From IMG/VR virus record IMGVR_UViG_3300020171_002227, positions 1-56,697 of that record: a DNA stretch of 56,697 nucleotides. One strand, written 5' to 3'. The notes beneath the pieces were generated by a model. That model was not told where the DNA came from. It searched no databases and worked only from the letters and a program-made list of their open reading frames with translations. The position numbers and the translations under genes are program-made. Within the stretch, counting starts at the first letter, position 1. Every line of letters begins with the position of its first letter. This DNA is from a virus. Of this stretch, positions 42,652-51,730 are shown piece after piece.

Positions 42652-43240
42652 ATGATCTAAATTCAACTATATTCTGCATTAATAAAAAGAAAAATGCTAC
42701 AGTATTTATAGGTTCCATATTTCTATTGCGCAATACCGAATGTCCACCATAAAAATGACAACTTTTTGGTATGTAAATTACATCTTCTTTATTGATATGA
42801 TGTGCATTAGAATTTTCAAACCACATATTTAAAGGATTAAAACCTAAATTTCGATTACGTTTATTAGTATATCTTTTATTACCCTCTTTACCTTTAGGTG
42901 TTTTTTGATATTCTTTATTACATCCTTTAAGTTCTTCTTTATTATCTTGATAATATTCTTTAATTTCCTCTTTGTGATTTTCACGATATTTTTTAGAACT
43001 TTCTTTAATTTCCTCTTTATTTTCTTGATAATATTCTTTACGTTTTTCTTTTGTATCTTGATAATATTCCTTTTGATATTTTTTAGAGTGTTCTTTACGT
43101 TTTTCTTTTGTATCTTGATAATATTCCTTTTGATATTTTTTAGAATAGTCTTTAGAGCATTCCTTAGAACAGAACACTTGCGTACTATGCTGGGTTTTAA
43201 ATTCTTTACCACAAATTAAACAATTAAGTATATGTACCAT
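42647..43240 (-). CDS. HNH-type endonuclease with zinc finger and coiled-coil repeats
   Basis: A 197-aa protein: N-terminal finger CLICGKEFKTQ with CSKEC, then a long Lys/Glu/Tyr-rich helical stretch of repeats (KKYQKEYYQDTKEKRKE, present twice almost exactly), and a C-terminal domain with NAHHINKEDVIYIPKSCH that fits an HNH-family nuclease layout. It differs from the NUMOD-type genes of the window. It starts right after the stop of the gene at 43241. Probably another free-standing mobile endonuclease; the nuclease is less certain than in the others because the third motif is weak. Confidence 0.7.
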   Translation of the reverse strand: MVHILNCLICGKEFKTQHSTQVFCSKECSKDYSKKYQKEYYQDTKEKRKEHSKKYQKEYYQDTKEKRKEYYQENKEEIKESSKKYRENHKEEIKEYYQDNKEELKGCNKEYQKTPKGKEGNKRYTNKRNRNLGFNPLNMWFENSNAHHINKEDVIYIPKSCHFYGGHSVLRNRNMEPINTVAFFFLLMQNIVEFRSF

Positions 43241-43465
43241 TTATTTAAAATCCACAATATTCAAAACCTTATGTCCAAAATGCTTTAATTCGGTAATTTT
43301 ACTTTCAAGTTCTTCCTTAGTTGCGCCGATAAAATCAATTTTTCCATCTTTCGATTGATAGTTAATTTTATAGGCTTTCTGAATGGCATCTTTAATTATA
43401 TCCATATCGTCTTGTTGTTTTCCGTATGCCACGGAAAGTTGCATATCTAAATCCTTAATGTTCAT
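43241..43465 (-). CDS. Hypothetical protein (74 aa)
   Basis: Starts at 43465 by an ATGA overlap with the kinase gene upstream (MNIKDLDMQLSVAYGKQQDD). It is a small helix-strand protein with KIDFIGATKEELESKITEL. It is coupled to the zeta-toxin-like gene and might be a partner or immunity factor, but no antitoxin family is recognised. Confidence 0.55.
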   Translation of the reverse strand: MNIKDLDMQLSVAYGKQQDDMDIIKDAIQKAYKINYQSKDGKIDFIGATKEELESKITELKHFGHKVLNIVDFK

Positions 43466-44394
43466 AAAATCCTCTTTGATGGTGAATAGGATGAATCCCA
43501 AAGTTCATATTCATCAACTAAATCTTTATATTTCTTTTGCGCTTCATTTATATTATTGCCTTCTTTTGCAATCCAATGCAACGGGATATATCTACCCGTT
43601 GTCATAAATCTCCTTGTTGCGCGAATTATTAATAATTCCACATTTGCCTGCACGGATACAACTTTAATTTTATAGCCAAGTTCTTTTAATCTTGCTATTT
43701 TCTTAGTTTCTTTTTCAACATCTCTCATCGTACCATCAATAATAATATTTCGCCTTTCAGCTAAACTACGTTCAATAAGCCTATCATGAATATCACGAGC
43801 TTCATCATGATACAGCATAGCATTTACACCAGTATATCCCGGTAATCGTTCTTGAATATCATCTGAATTCACATATGTAAAATCGGAACCCTTCACACCC
43901 TTATGTTTTAAAATTGTAGATTTTCCTGATGCTGGTGGACCACCGACTAATAAAGCCGCCGGCGTTTCACCATTTTTAGGTAACGAATTATCACCAATAA
44001 ACTCTTCCATAATTCTTTCATGTAATATTAATCTTTCTGGCGTATATCCACCAGTATTACTATACATGTTTTTTGATGTTCTGCCGTTATTAACGCCATC
44101 TAAAACCTTATATAATTTTGATACATTTGGCATGGAATGTATAGACTCCCACGCATGATCTAAGGTATAAGATATATTTGTTTGTGGTTGCGATTCGGCG
44201 ACTTCCCGTGACTCATAGTATATACCGCCATGTTTACCACGCTGCAATGATACACCTTTAGGCGCATCATTAGCATCTTCAACATAAACTCGTGTTTTTT
44301 TAATTTCAGATTTTTGAACACCGTTAAAAAATTTACTCATGAAGTCATTAATTACTTGTATGTCGTTTTCCTTATAACCTAATTTTGTTTGCAT
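43462..44394 (-). CDS. Zeta-toxin-like P-loop kinase with N-terminal head tag
   Basis: A 310-aa protein. Residues 31-62 are a copy of the shared tag (TRVYVEDANDAPKG ... GGIYYES). From about residue 145 comes a zeta-toxin/nucleotide kinase-like P-loop: LLVGGPPASGKST (Walker A at 151-160), then VNSDDIQERLPGY and IIIDGTMRD, the acceptor-site segments of the family. Classical zeta toxins phosphorylate a peptidoglycan precursor, which most archaea lack, so the substrate here must be different. The tag suggests delivery inside the capsid. Overlaps both neighbours. Confidence 0.82.
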   Translation of the reverse strand: MQTKLGYKENDIQVINDFMSKFFNGVQKSEIKKTRVYVEDANDAPKGVSLQRGKHGGIYYESREVAESQPQTNISYTLDHAWESIHSMPNVSKLYKVLDGVNNGRTSKNMYSNTGGYTPERLILHERIMEEFIGDNSLPKNGETPAALLVGGPPASGKSTILKHKGVKGSDFTYVNSDDIQERLPGYTGVNAMLYHDEARDIHDRLIERSLAERRNIIIDGTMRDVEKETKKIARLKELGYKIKVVSVQANVELLIIRATRRFMTTGRYIPLHWIAKEGNNINEAQKKYKDLVDEYELWDSSYSPSKRIL

Positions 44395-45266
44395 CAGAAT
44401 ACCCCCATTTCCCGTAATATATTTAATCTTCCCTCTTTATATTTATATCTATCAGATGTTATGGTATCAGTAGGATATAAATATCTATTTGGTATCTTCG
44501 CTTGACTTCCCCCAACAATTTGCCTATAATCTTCTGCTAATATTTCATCCAAACTTTCGTACATTGCATTTAAACTTACACCATAATGCATTTGTACATA
44601 TTGCGCATACTTTTTAAATTTCTCATACTCAATTTTTTGAAATTCTAATTGTGTTTTTATATCTTTAAAGTTTATAAATTTATGTACTTTGGTATGTCCG
44701 ACTTCATGAATAATTGTAACGGCTCGTTTATCCTCAGTTATAAAGGATAGTTCTTCAGGTGTATAATTTGCTTCCTTTAAAATATCTTTTAACTCATCCA
44801 CCCATTCAGCATACTCGTGTTCAGATGTCGCAGGTAAATAAATATTTGTGGGATCATTAGATGATACAAAAGCAAATGCATTCGATATATTTAAGGGTAA
44901 TAAATTAAGTGTGACTCCACCCAAATCAATATTATGTTTCTTAATTAATCCATTTATATACTCTATTGATGTTGGTGCCGTGGAAGTATATTCATCATCA
45001 CCCATCATTAACATCACGTTTAAAAACTTTTGTGAATCTACAAATATGGTTTCAACACGGTTTTTTACTTGTTGTGCGGCAGGTTTAGACCTTTCCATGT
45101 CATCACTTATATAATACTGGCCGCCACGTTTACCTTCTTGTAGTTTAGCGCCCGGCGGTGCTTCAGCGGGATTTTTTACATAAACTTTAGCTTTTTTAAT
45201 TCGTGTATTGAATGATTTAATCCAATCGGCACTTTCACCACCAATATCTAAAATTATTGTTTTCAT
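44394..45266 (-). CDS. Tagged zinc metallopeptidase-like protein
   Basis: A 290-aa protein with the shared tag at residues 22-54 (KAKVYVKNPAEAPPG ... GGQYY) and an HExxH zinc motif in AVTIIHEVGHTKVHKF in the second half; a downstream acidic region (DEILAEDYRQIV) could give the third ligand. Predicted metallopeptidase. It shares the tag, but not obvious overall sequence, with the two peptidase-like domains of the 1237-aa protein. Starts and stops overlap the neighbours, so it is part of the same transcript. Possibly injected with DNA, or acting in the head. Confidence 0.8.
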   Translation of the reverse strand: MKTIILDIGGESADWIKSFNTRIKKAKVYVKNPAEAPPGAKLQEGKRGGQYYISDDMERSKPAAQQVKNRVETIFVDSQKFLNVMLMMGDDEYTSTAPTSIEYINGLIKKHNIDLGGVTLNLLPLNISNAFAFVSSNDPTNIYLPATSEHEYAEWVDELKDILKEANYTPEELSFITEDKRAVTIIHEVGHTKVHKFINFKDIKTQLEFQKIEYEKFKKYAQYVQMHYGVSLNAMYESLDEILAEDYRQIVGGSQAKIPNRYLYPTDTITSDRYKYKEGRLNILREMGVF

Positions 45267-46549
45267 GGTAAATCTCCAACATCTTGGTCATGAAATCTAA
45301 GTTCAACGTTTCGACAATACACTTCCCTATCTTCACCAATCGTTAATATTTCTCGTTCATTTCCCATATATGCATGTGACATAAATGTTGACCAAATTTT
45401 ATCTTTTGGTATTTTTGTACTTAATATAAAACCATGTAATTGTTGGCTACCTGCAAACTTTTCCGCAACTTCGGGTTTTAATGTCCATGAACTTAATGAA
45501 TTAGATTTAACCAAAACCTTATTTTCATCTGACTCTACATCATATCCATTTATTAAATTAAATTCCTGTCGTGTTGTTCCCCTATAGATAGTAATTTCAT
45601 TGGTGTTAGGAAACATTACATCTAAAAATGATCTTGTTAATTGTTTTTGTATTTTAACATAATTATCAACTAATTCTTGCGGATATTTTCCGTGTAATTC
45701 TTGAAGTTTAACATCTATATCCTTTACCGCATCATGATATCTAATTTCGCCACCAAATTGTCTTTTAATTGAATCTTTTAATAATAATGCTAAATCAGAT
45801 GAACTTGATTGTTCCCAATCCTCTTTTGATTCTTCATGAAATTCAACATATTTACCATCATACAACATATTATAAAATTCATTTGTTGCTTCAATTACTA
45901 TTGTACTTTTCATATCATTTTTCATTATGTCATTAACATAATTTTTAAATTGTTCATTTAAATCAATTTTTCCAGTTTTATTAAAATTATCTATAATTGG
46001 CGTTAAAAATCTAACAACAGGAAGTCTTTTTGTTACAATATTTGTAAAATCTACAAATTGCGTAGCATTTAAACGACTATACTTTCCAGTATCTATTATA
46101 TTCTTAATAAATTCTAATCCACTTAAATCAATTCTATATGCAATTTTTGTATTAACGCCAACATCAACATCATTATTATATAACATTATATGTAACCCAT
46201 TTTGATCAATTCTTTCAGCAACTTTTTGACGCACTATTGGCTCTTTATCATTAATCAATTTATGTAAATGTTCCATATCACATTTATGGGCCGCTAACCA
46301 CCGAATATTAGTATCAGTATCACTAGTAAAAAAATTTATAATTTTTATATCATTTGTATGTTGTAAAACAAATTTACGCTCATCATATGCTCTATTTTTT
46401 AATTCATCACCACTACCATCATCTATTTTTTGTCTATATACAGATTCAAATGATATCGGTTGTTTATATTTACTTGGATATATTGATGATGATAGAGGTT
46501 GAATTGTCTTACCCCTCATAATAATGACCACCTTGCGGACATTCTTCAA
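45263..46549 (-). CDS. ADP-ribosyltransferase-like protein with LRV-like repeats, tag frameshifted
   Basis: A 428-aa frame. Residues 60-185 are variant leucine-rich/HEAT-like helical repeats (DTNIRWLAAHKC, EPIVRQKVAERID). The C-terminal 110 residues look like an R-S-E ADP-ribosyltransferase: YRGTT (Arg323), SNSLSSWT (about 350), and NEREIL (Glu398/400). Its first 13 residues (MKNVRKVV...) are read from DNA that, one frame away, encodes a shared tag (46509-46610). Dropping one G from GGGG would fuse the tag to this frame at residue KTIQPLSSS. The true product is therefore probably tag-ART. A C-terminal toxin delivered by the virion is the working idea. Confidence 0.75.
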   Translation of the reverse strand: MKNVRKVVIIMRGKTIQPLSSSIYPSKYKQPISFESVYRQKIDDGSGDELKNRAYDERKFVLQHTNDIKIINFFTSDTDTNIRWLAAHKCDMEHLHKLINDKEPIVRQKVAERIDQNGLHIMLYNNDVDVGVNTKIAYRIDLSGLEFIKNIIDTGKYSRLNATQFVDFTNIVTKRLPVVRFLTPIIDNFNKTGKIDLNEQFKNYVNDIMKNDMKSTIVIEATNEFYNMLYDGKYVEFHEESKEDWEQSSSSDLALLLKDSIKRQFGGEIRYHDAVKDIDVKLQELHGKYPQELVDNYVKIQKQLTRSFLDVMFPNTNEITIYRGTTRQEFNLINGYDVESDENKVLVKSNSLSSWTLKPEVAEKFAGSQQLHGFILSTKIPKDKIWSTFMSHAYMGNEREILTIGEDREVYCRNVELRFHDQDVGDLP

Positions 46550-46610
46550 TCTTTACACCTTTTGGCGCATCAGAAGGATTTTTCACATAGACTTTAGCTT
46601 TGTGTATCAT
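46509..46610 (-). CDS. Standalone tag frame (33 aa) upstream of the ART-like gene
   Basis: Begins with an ATGA overlap to the winged-helix gene and encodes little more than one copy of the tag (HKAKVYVKNPSDAPKG ... GGHYYEG), then stops. Its 3' half overlaps the start of the ART-like frame in another frame. Either an error or natural indel in a G run, or a recoding site, separates the two. Confidence 0.6.
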   Translation of the reverse strand: MIHKAKVYVKNPSDAPKGVKIEECPQGGHYYEG

Positions 46611-46984
46611 AATTCACGCAAAACTTTATTTCCATTACTATTTAAATGGTATACCGTTTTATGTTTGTCCGTTCGACTATCGATTAAATTTAATCGCCCC
46701 AACGCTTTTAATGAATCAACCATACCCGAAGAAGACATTTTATCGTTCTCTATAGTAATGTCACCACTTCTAAAATAACCTAAAACTTGTATATCATGAT
46801 GGCTTAAATCGAGATGTATTAAAGACTTCTTAATATTATCTGGATGTATCTCAATGGTCCAACTTCTTAGAATATCTCCAGTCTCATCATCAAAAGCAGA
46901 TATCTTCAAGAATTTAGCAGACATAATATCGCTTACTGGTATGCCCTGTGAGTTTAAATATCTTTCGGTTTTCATTTCAACCAT
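46607..46984 (-). CDS. Small winged-helix-like protein
   Basis: A 125-aa protein. The C-terminal half (SSSGMVDSLKALGRLNLIDS, followed by a wing-like TVYHLNSNGN) resembles a winged-helix DNA-binding domain; the N-terminal half is a small beta domain. It sits inside the tagged effector string and lacks the tag itself, and could regulate this transcript. Overlaps the polyprotein gene upstream and the tag frame downstream. Confidence 0.6.
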   Translation of the reverse strand: MVEMKTERYLNSQGIPVSDIMSAKFLKISAFDDETGDILRSWTIEIHPDNIKKSLIHLDLSHHDIQVLGYFRSGDITIENDKMSSSGMVDSLKALGRLNLIDSRTDKHKTVYHLNSNGNKVLREL

Positions 46985-49900
46985 TTCCTAACAACATATT
47001 TCTTAAAAAATGACCATTTTAATGGATGATTTGCCGCTAATTGCGTTAAAGACGCGCGCTTCGCATCATCACTATATCTTAAAATTCGATCGACCGTTTG
47101 ATAGAATTCAGCAAAAGTTTCACCATTATTTCTATTTGCGTATTCTTTACTTTGATACCCCTCTGTCTGCCAAATATCCAACCATTCATTACGCAGAGTG
47201 TTGGATTTAAATTCCTGTTTCATCAACATTCGATATTTCTTCCATTGCTTTTCTTCGAACAACGTAATATTTAAATCGCGGTTTTCTTTTAACCGATGCA
47301 AAATACCATACAACGCACCATATCCTTTATCGTAATATGTTAGTGCATTTGTATGCATATCCACCATAAGACCTAATTCTCGCGCATAATTAATATCATC
47401 TAATATTTTTTCTATGTTTTCAGAACTAATTAATACTTTATGTGTTTTAAGTATTTCGACCATTTTACGATAATCATCCACACTATCAATATCCGCAATA
47501 CCTTTGATTGATGGATCGGGTATTGCATCAACACTACTCATCATTTGTTTATAAACAAAATGTCCAACTTCATGATGTATAATTCCCGCCATTTCATAAT
47601 CATCATAAATGTGTATTTCATTTGAAACATAATCAGCACAGCCACCATAAGTTGAAGTATGATCTTTACCCTCACGATCTTTCCAATTAAATTCCCTAAT
47701 GTAAGTTTTACCTAAAAATTTTATTACTGGTTTGTCGCTTTTTAAAGATGAATATTTAAATGACTCAGAACACTCTATAACCTTATTACCAATATCTGTT
47801 GGTAAATCATTAGCACTAACTAATATCCGTGCCGCATTCATATCAAAAACATCATACTTATCAGACAATTTTGTAATATCATTATATATTTCTGTTGAAC
47901 CTTTATAATATGGTGTCGCTTTTAATTCATCATAAGTTTGTATTTTTTGTGGTTCTATAATATCTGATTGATTTTCTTTTGGTGCTTCGGGTTTTGTTTG
48001 TGATGCTTCAGTTTCATAATAATGTCCACCATGTTTACCTTCTTGAAGTTTTGCTCCCGGTGGTGCTTCAGCAGGATTTTTAACATAAACTTTTGCTTTT
48101 TGAATATTACTTTCATTCAACCAATCATGAACTATTTTATATTGTTCTGGAGATTCATTTTTTAATTGTTCTGGTGCAATTATATAAAAAGTTGCAAGTC
48201 GTATTAAACCTTCAAATTCATCTCCACCATAATTAATATTTTTTAATTTATTTATTGCTTCATGTCCACGTTGTGCATCATTTGTGAAACGTTGATGAAA
48301 ACCCTCATGTATAGCAGTTTCTATCATTTGTGGAACCTTTCGTTTACTTTCTAAATATTGACCATTTAATATTGGATCTTCACCCATTGGTGCGGGTTTC
48401 CAAGCAAGAGTGCTTGATTTATATGTGTTTGGTTCTACAAATACCACCCCCTGAGCAAAATGTCCCAAATTAGATTGCGTATCAGTATATAATTTTAATT
48501 CTTTAATTCTTCCTTGCGATACTTCGGATGCTAATAATTGACCAATTTTAGATAATTCACTCACATCTTCTATTTTTTCTGATTGAGATAATAAATTATT
48601 TATTTTATTATTATTTTGTTCGGATGTTATTGGTGATATATTTGATGGTAAACTTTCGTAATAATGTCCGCCATGTTTACCCTCTTGAAGTCTTACGCTA
48701 GGTGGCGCATCGGAAGGTTGTTTTACATAAATTTTTGCTTTTTGAACTTTTTTATTATCTAATTTTTCTTCAGTTCGAACCATCTCAGCATGTTCTTTTG
48801 CTGTTAACGGTTTTCTAGAACCATCGGGTGCAACAGATTCTTCCGTATCATGATCTATTAATAGTCCACCACGGTATGTTACATATTTATTAATTTCAAT
48901 AGCATATAATTGTTTATGTGCATCTTCTTTAGTTGGATGTGTTCCTAATTTTTTGCCCGCCTCAGAATAAACACAAAATTTATCACCGCATTGACGAATA
49001 TATTTCTGTATGGGAATCGCTTTGACTAATGCCTTACCGATATTTGATCTTAAATAATCCATATACTTATCGGGTATGTCTGATACCCACACAAAATCTG
49101 GATCGTGTTTTTCTTCAACATTTCGCCACGCATTCCATAATCGCGCAACAATATTATCGCCGCTGGTGTGCGATGTATTCATAAAATTATCAATGGCAAT
49201 AACTTTATCTTTACGATCTTTAACTTGCGCAAAAATGTTTTGTACTTTTTTCACATTATCCGCAACTTCTTTATGTTCTGCTCTAAATTCTGGCAAACGC
49301 ATTACAGTATCTTTATCTGTAAGATTTCTTGCCGCCCACGCATAAAAGTTATAGACTTCAGGTAATCGTTTATCGATAAAATCAAAACTTCTATTTATTT
49401 CTTCATCATTTGCGGTGCCGGTAGATATTTTAGTATAAACATTAAGTAAATCTTTTAATTCTCGACCTTCGCGCCATTTATCCATTCTATTATAAGATTC
49501 ATTGCCGATAACATCTTCTAAACTCTTAACTTTTATTTGTGGTGGTTTTTTCTCACTTTCGGTATTAACCACACCACGTAAATAATCCATGTATTGTTTA
49601 GCCGTACGTTCAATGAATGAAAATTCACGACCGGTATCCCATAATTCAAGCCATAGAGTGGCAATTATATCTAAACCTGATGTGTGTGCCGTACCGATAA
49701 AATTATCAATCGCGATAGTTTTATCTTTACGATCTTTAGCTTGCGCAAATTCATTAATTAATTTTTTAATATTTTCTGCAATTTTTCTATGTTCTAATGC
49801 ATAGACCATATCAGGCGCAAGTACTTCGTCTTCCCGACCTTCAAAATAATACATTTGATATATTTTTGGTAAATTAGTTTGTATAAATTGAAAATTTCGA

Positions 49901-50685
49901 TTTATATCTTGATCAGTTGCTTTACCACTAGATATTTTTGCGTATGTTTCAAGTAAATCTTTTAATTCACGGCCTTCTTTAAACGTCTCCATATGCGCAT
50001 AAGAATCATTACCTACAACATCTTGTAAACTCTTAACATCCATTTTAGGCGCTTTTTGTTCGCGCTCAATCTGTTCACGTTTACTTTTATTACCAATCTC
50101 TTCAGTTTCGTAATACTTACCGCCTTTCTCACCGGTATAGACGTGTGAACCTTGCGGCGCATCCGCAGGATATTTAACATAAACTCTGGCTTTCTGAACT
50201 TTAATTCCTTTGGCTAATTTGTTTACGGAATCGATCAACGCTTCTTGGTTTGCCGGAGTTTCTACAATCGACCACTCCCAGTTTTCGATTCCGGTGAGGT
50301 TATTATAGCAGCCACGCTCTTGATCACATACGGGCGTCTTATCCGTAGCACGTCCTCCAAGTGAAAACCCGGTATATTGCTTATCAAGTATAGCTTGCCA
50401 GGTTTTATGATCGGTTTCATAATTACTAAAAATTTCAGCAGTAAGATAAAGTCCGGGTTGACCGCTGGGTGCCGTCTTATACTCAAACGCAACAATACGC
50501 CCCACGGGGTGATTGCTATGGGAATCGATTACTGGCGCGCCTCTCGCCATAAATATTTCCATAATACCACGATCACGGAATTCAGTTAATACATCAATGT
50601 AATCATTTTGGCGATCTACCACGGATATACTTCCCCACCCGCTGAAGAGTCTGCGATTTACATTATCTTTATTAATATTAACCAT
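46972..50685 (-). CDS. Prohead protease polyprotein with three tags and two metallopeptidase domains
   Basis: A 1237-aa protein. Residues 1-160 are an HK97-type prohead protease (PVIDSHSNHPVGRIVAF with the catalytic His, YTGFSLGGRA with Ser108, and IVETPANQEALI). Tag 1 is at about 164-195. Two homologous helical repeats (219-373 and 388-546) follow, then a KFCVYSEAGKKLGTHPTKED motif typical of phage head proteins (about 570-590). Tag 2 is at 648-678, followed by a peptidase-like domain with HEGFH (793-797). Tag 3 is at 862-892, followed by a second domain with HEVGH (1038-1042). Such a fusion of a maturation protease to effector-like domains suggests self-processing at the tags. It follows a late promoter. 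Confidence 0.85.
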   Translation of the reverse strand: MVNINKDNVNRRLFSGWGSISVVDRQNDYIDVLTEFRDRGIMEIFMARGAPVIDSHSNHPVGRIVAFEYKTAPSGQPGLYLTAEIFSNYETDHKTWQAILDKQYTGFSLGGRATDKTPVCDQERGCYNNLTGIENWEWSIVETPANQEALIDSVNKLAKGIKVQKARVYVKYPADAPQGSHVYTGEKGGKYYETEEIGNKSKREQIEREQKAPKMDVKSLQDVVGNDSYAHMETFKEGRELKDLLETYAKISSGKATDQDINRNFQFIQTNLPKIYQMYYFEGREDEVLAPDMVYALEHRKIAENIKKLINEFAQAKDRKDKTIAIDNFIGTAHTSGLDIIATLWLELWDTGREFSFIERTAKQYMDYLRGVVNTESEKKPPQIKVKSLEDVIGNESYNRMDKWREGRELKDLLNVYTKISTGTANDEEINRSFDFIDKRLPEVYNFYAWAARNLTDKDTVMRLPEFRAEHKEVADNVKKVQNIFAQVKDRKDKVIAIDNFMNTSHTSGDNIVARLWNAWRNVEEKHDPDFVWVSDIPDKYMDYLRSNIGKALVKAIPIQKYIRQCGDKFCVYSEAGKKLGTHPTKEDAHKQLYAIEINKYVTYRGGLLIDHDTEESVAPDGSRKPLTAKEHAEMVRTEEKLDNKKVQKAKIYVKQPSDAPPSVRLQEGKHGGHYYESLPSNISPITSEQNNNKINNLLSQSEKIEDVSELSKIGQLLASEVSQGRIKELKLYTDTQSNLGHFAQGVVFVEPNTYKSSTLAWKPAPMGEDPILNGQYLESKRKVPQMIETAIHEGFHQRFTNDAQRGHEAINKLKNINYGGDEFEGLIRLATFYIIAPEQLKNESPEQYKIVHDWLNESNIQKAKVYVKNPAEAPPGAKLQEGKHGGHYYETEASQTKPEAPKENQSDIIEPQKIQTYDELKATPYYKGSTEIYNDITKLSDKYDVFDMNAARILVSANDLPTDIGNKVIECSESFKYSSLKSDKPVIKFLGKTYIREFNWKDREGKDHTSTYGGCADYVSNEIHIYDDYEMAGIIHHEVGHFVYKQMMSSVDAIPDPSIKGIADIDSVDDYRKMVEILKTHKVLISSENIEKILDDINYARELGLMVDMHTNALTYYDKGYGALYGILHRLKENRDLNITLFEEKQWKKYRMLMKQEFKSNTLRNEWLDIWQTEGYQSKEYANRNNGETFAEFYQTVDRILRYSDDAKRASLTQLAANHPLKWSFFKKYVVRKWLK

Positions 50686-50708
50686 TTTTAATCTCTCGTA
50701 TCTATCAT

Positions 50709-50731
50709 TATCAATTTCATTTATAAACTAT
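50709..50731 (-). promoter_or_regulatory. Late-type TATA element before the protease polyprotein
   Basis: Minus-strand GTTTATAAATGAAATTGATA, 25-45 nt before the ATG at 50685, with GAGAG near the start as a ribosome binding site. A divergent early-type promoter lies next to it at 50750. Confidence 0.55.
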
Positions 50732-50749
50732 AATAAATTTAATAGTAGA

Positions 50750-50768
50750 AAACTATAAATACTAATAA
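50750..50768 (+). promoter_or_regulatory. TATA box before the Cys-rich protein gene
   Basis: AAACTATAAATACTAATAA, about 30 nt upstream of the ATG at 50787. Divergent from the late promoter at 50709. Confidence 0.6.
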
Positions 50769-50786
50769 AACAATATGTAAACTACT

Positions 50787-51191
50787 ATGATAGCAAAAAA
50801 TGAACTTATGGAAGGAATAGAAATTTCAAAACCGTGTTGGGAACTTGAATATTGTCCATATGGCGCTTTAGTAGAAAATTCTGAACCAAAAGAAGAATTA
50901 ACAAGAGATACATGTTCAGTATTTGGACATATTTGTCCAGTATTTTCCTATGCAGAACCATTTATTGATGATGAAAACATTTATGATTTTGTAAAATTTA
51001 TTTCAATACCGGAACATGAATATCTTGTGGTTCCAATTGAAATAATGAATGAATATCCTGATGTAGAAAAAAGTATAAGTGAATATTCCTGGGAAGACGA
51101 TGGTTATTGGTATCTCGAAGAAGATAACGATGCAGAAATATTTATAAATGCTGCCAAGATAGATACCAATGAATTAGAAGTAATTGAGTAA
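50787..51191 (+). CDS. Cysteine-motif protein (CWELEYCPYG / CSVFGHICPVF type)
   Basis: A 134-aa protein whose first 50 residues carry KPCWELEYCPYGALVE and DTCSVFGHICPVFSY, a four-cysteine pattern I recognise from conserved hypothetical proteins of environmental prokaryotes. The spacing fits a metal or iron-sulfur site. The second half is acidic (WEDDGYWYLEEDNDAE). It stands alone with its own TATA box between two minus-strand genes and ends three bases before the converging tail-head gene. No function can be assigned. Confidence 0.6.
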   Translation: MIAKNELMEGIEISKPCWELEYCPYGALVENSEPKEELTRDTCSVFGHICPVFSYAEPFIDDENIYDFVKFISIPEHEYLVVPIEIMNEYPDVEKSISEYSWEDDGYWYLEEDNDAEIFINAAKIDTNELEVIE

Positions 51192-51193
51192 AT

Positions 51194-51730
51194 TTATTTA
51201 CTCATTCTTTTTTTAATAATTTGTCCCGCTTTGGATTTTCCTTCATTGAATGCTGGTCGCATAAAAGGTTTCGGTTCCGTACCTTTTATTGCCATATTTT
51301 TTGCAATCGACCACGCAATACCTAAAATATCCGCGTTATAAGATTTACCATTCAACATGGTGTTTTTATTTTTGCGATAAGTCAACTTTAAGTCTGTTTT
51401 CTTGCGCCACAACCACGAATAAATTGCATCTATTGGCGGGAAATGTGGTGAGCTACCGAATTCTACGTAGCCGGCGTACAGGGCGCTATAACCTATTTCT
51501 TTATGTAAAAATTGTTCCTTGTCTACCACTAACGAATTTGCCAAGAAACCAGTATCGAAAGCGCCGTCTTCATCTCGTAAATTAGAATCGGATGTCGTAC
51601 CTATATAATCCGCAATATCGTTTAAGGCTTGATCCGATTTCTTCTCAATTGCTTTTTTAATTGCATCATATAATTTAATATTATTATCAAGTTTAATTAT
51701 CAATTTAGGCATCATAAGTATGTTTTTCAT
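51194..51730 (-). CDS. HK97 gp10-like neck/tail completion protein
   Basis: A 178-aa protein with the hallmarks of the gp10/minor capsid family: FLANSLVVDKEQF, GYSALYAGYVEFGSSPHFPP and a terminal KPFMRPAFNEGKSKAGQII. It forms part of the connector or neck in related viruses. It is encoded away from the other neck genes, next to small plus-strand genes. Residue 7 (ATG at 51712) is an alternative start. It has no tag. Confidence 0.75.
   Translation of the reverse strand: MKNILMMPKLIIKLDNNIKLYDAIKKAIEKKSDQALNDIADYIGTTSDSNLRDEDGAFDTGFLANSLVVDKEQFLHKEIGYSALYAGYVEFGSSPHFPPIDAIYSWLWRKKTDLKLTYRKNKNTMLNGKSYNADILGIAWSIAKNMAIKGTEPKPFMRPAFNEGKSKAGQIIKKRMSK

Noticed and set aside
42844-43219. Lysine-rich gene in a second frame of the HNH gene, or a membrane protein on the opposite strand
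   Set aside because: Both are by-products of the low-complexity AAR/TAY codons of the coiled-coil repeat in the HNH gene and have no start signals.
43241-44394. Classical chromosomal zeta/epsilon toxin-antitoxin pair
   Set aside because: The downstream 74-aa protein has no epsilon-like features, and the kinase carries a head tag and sits in a late head transcript, which fits a virion cargo better.
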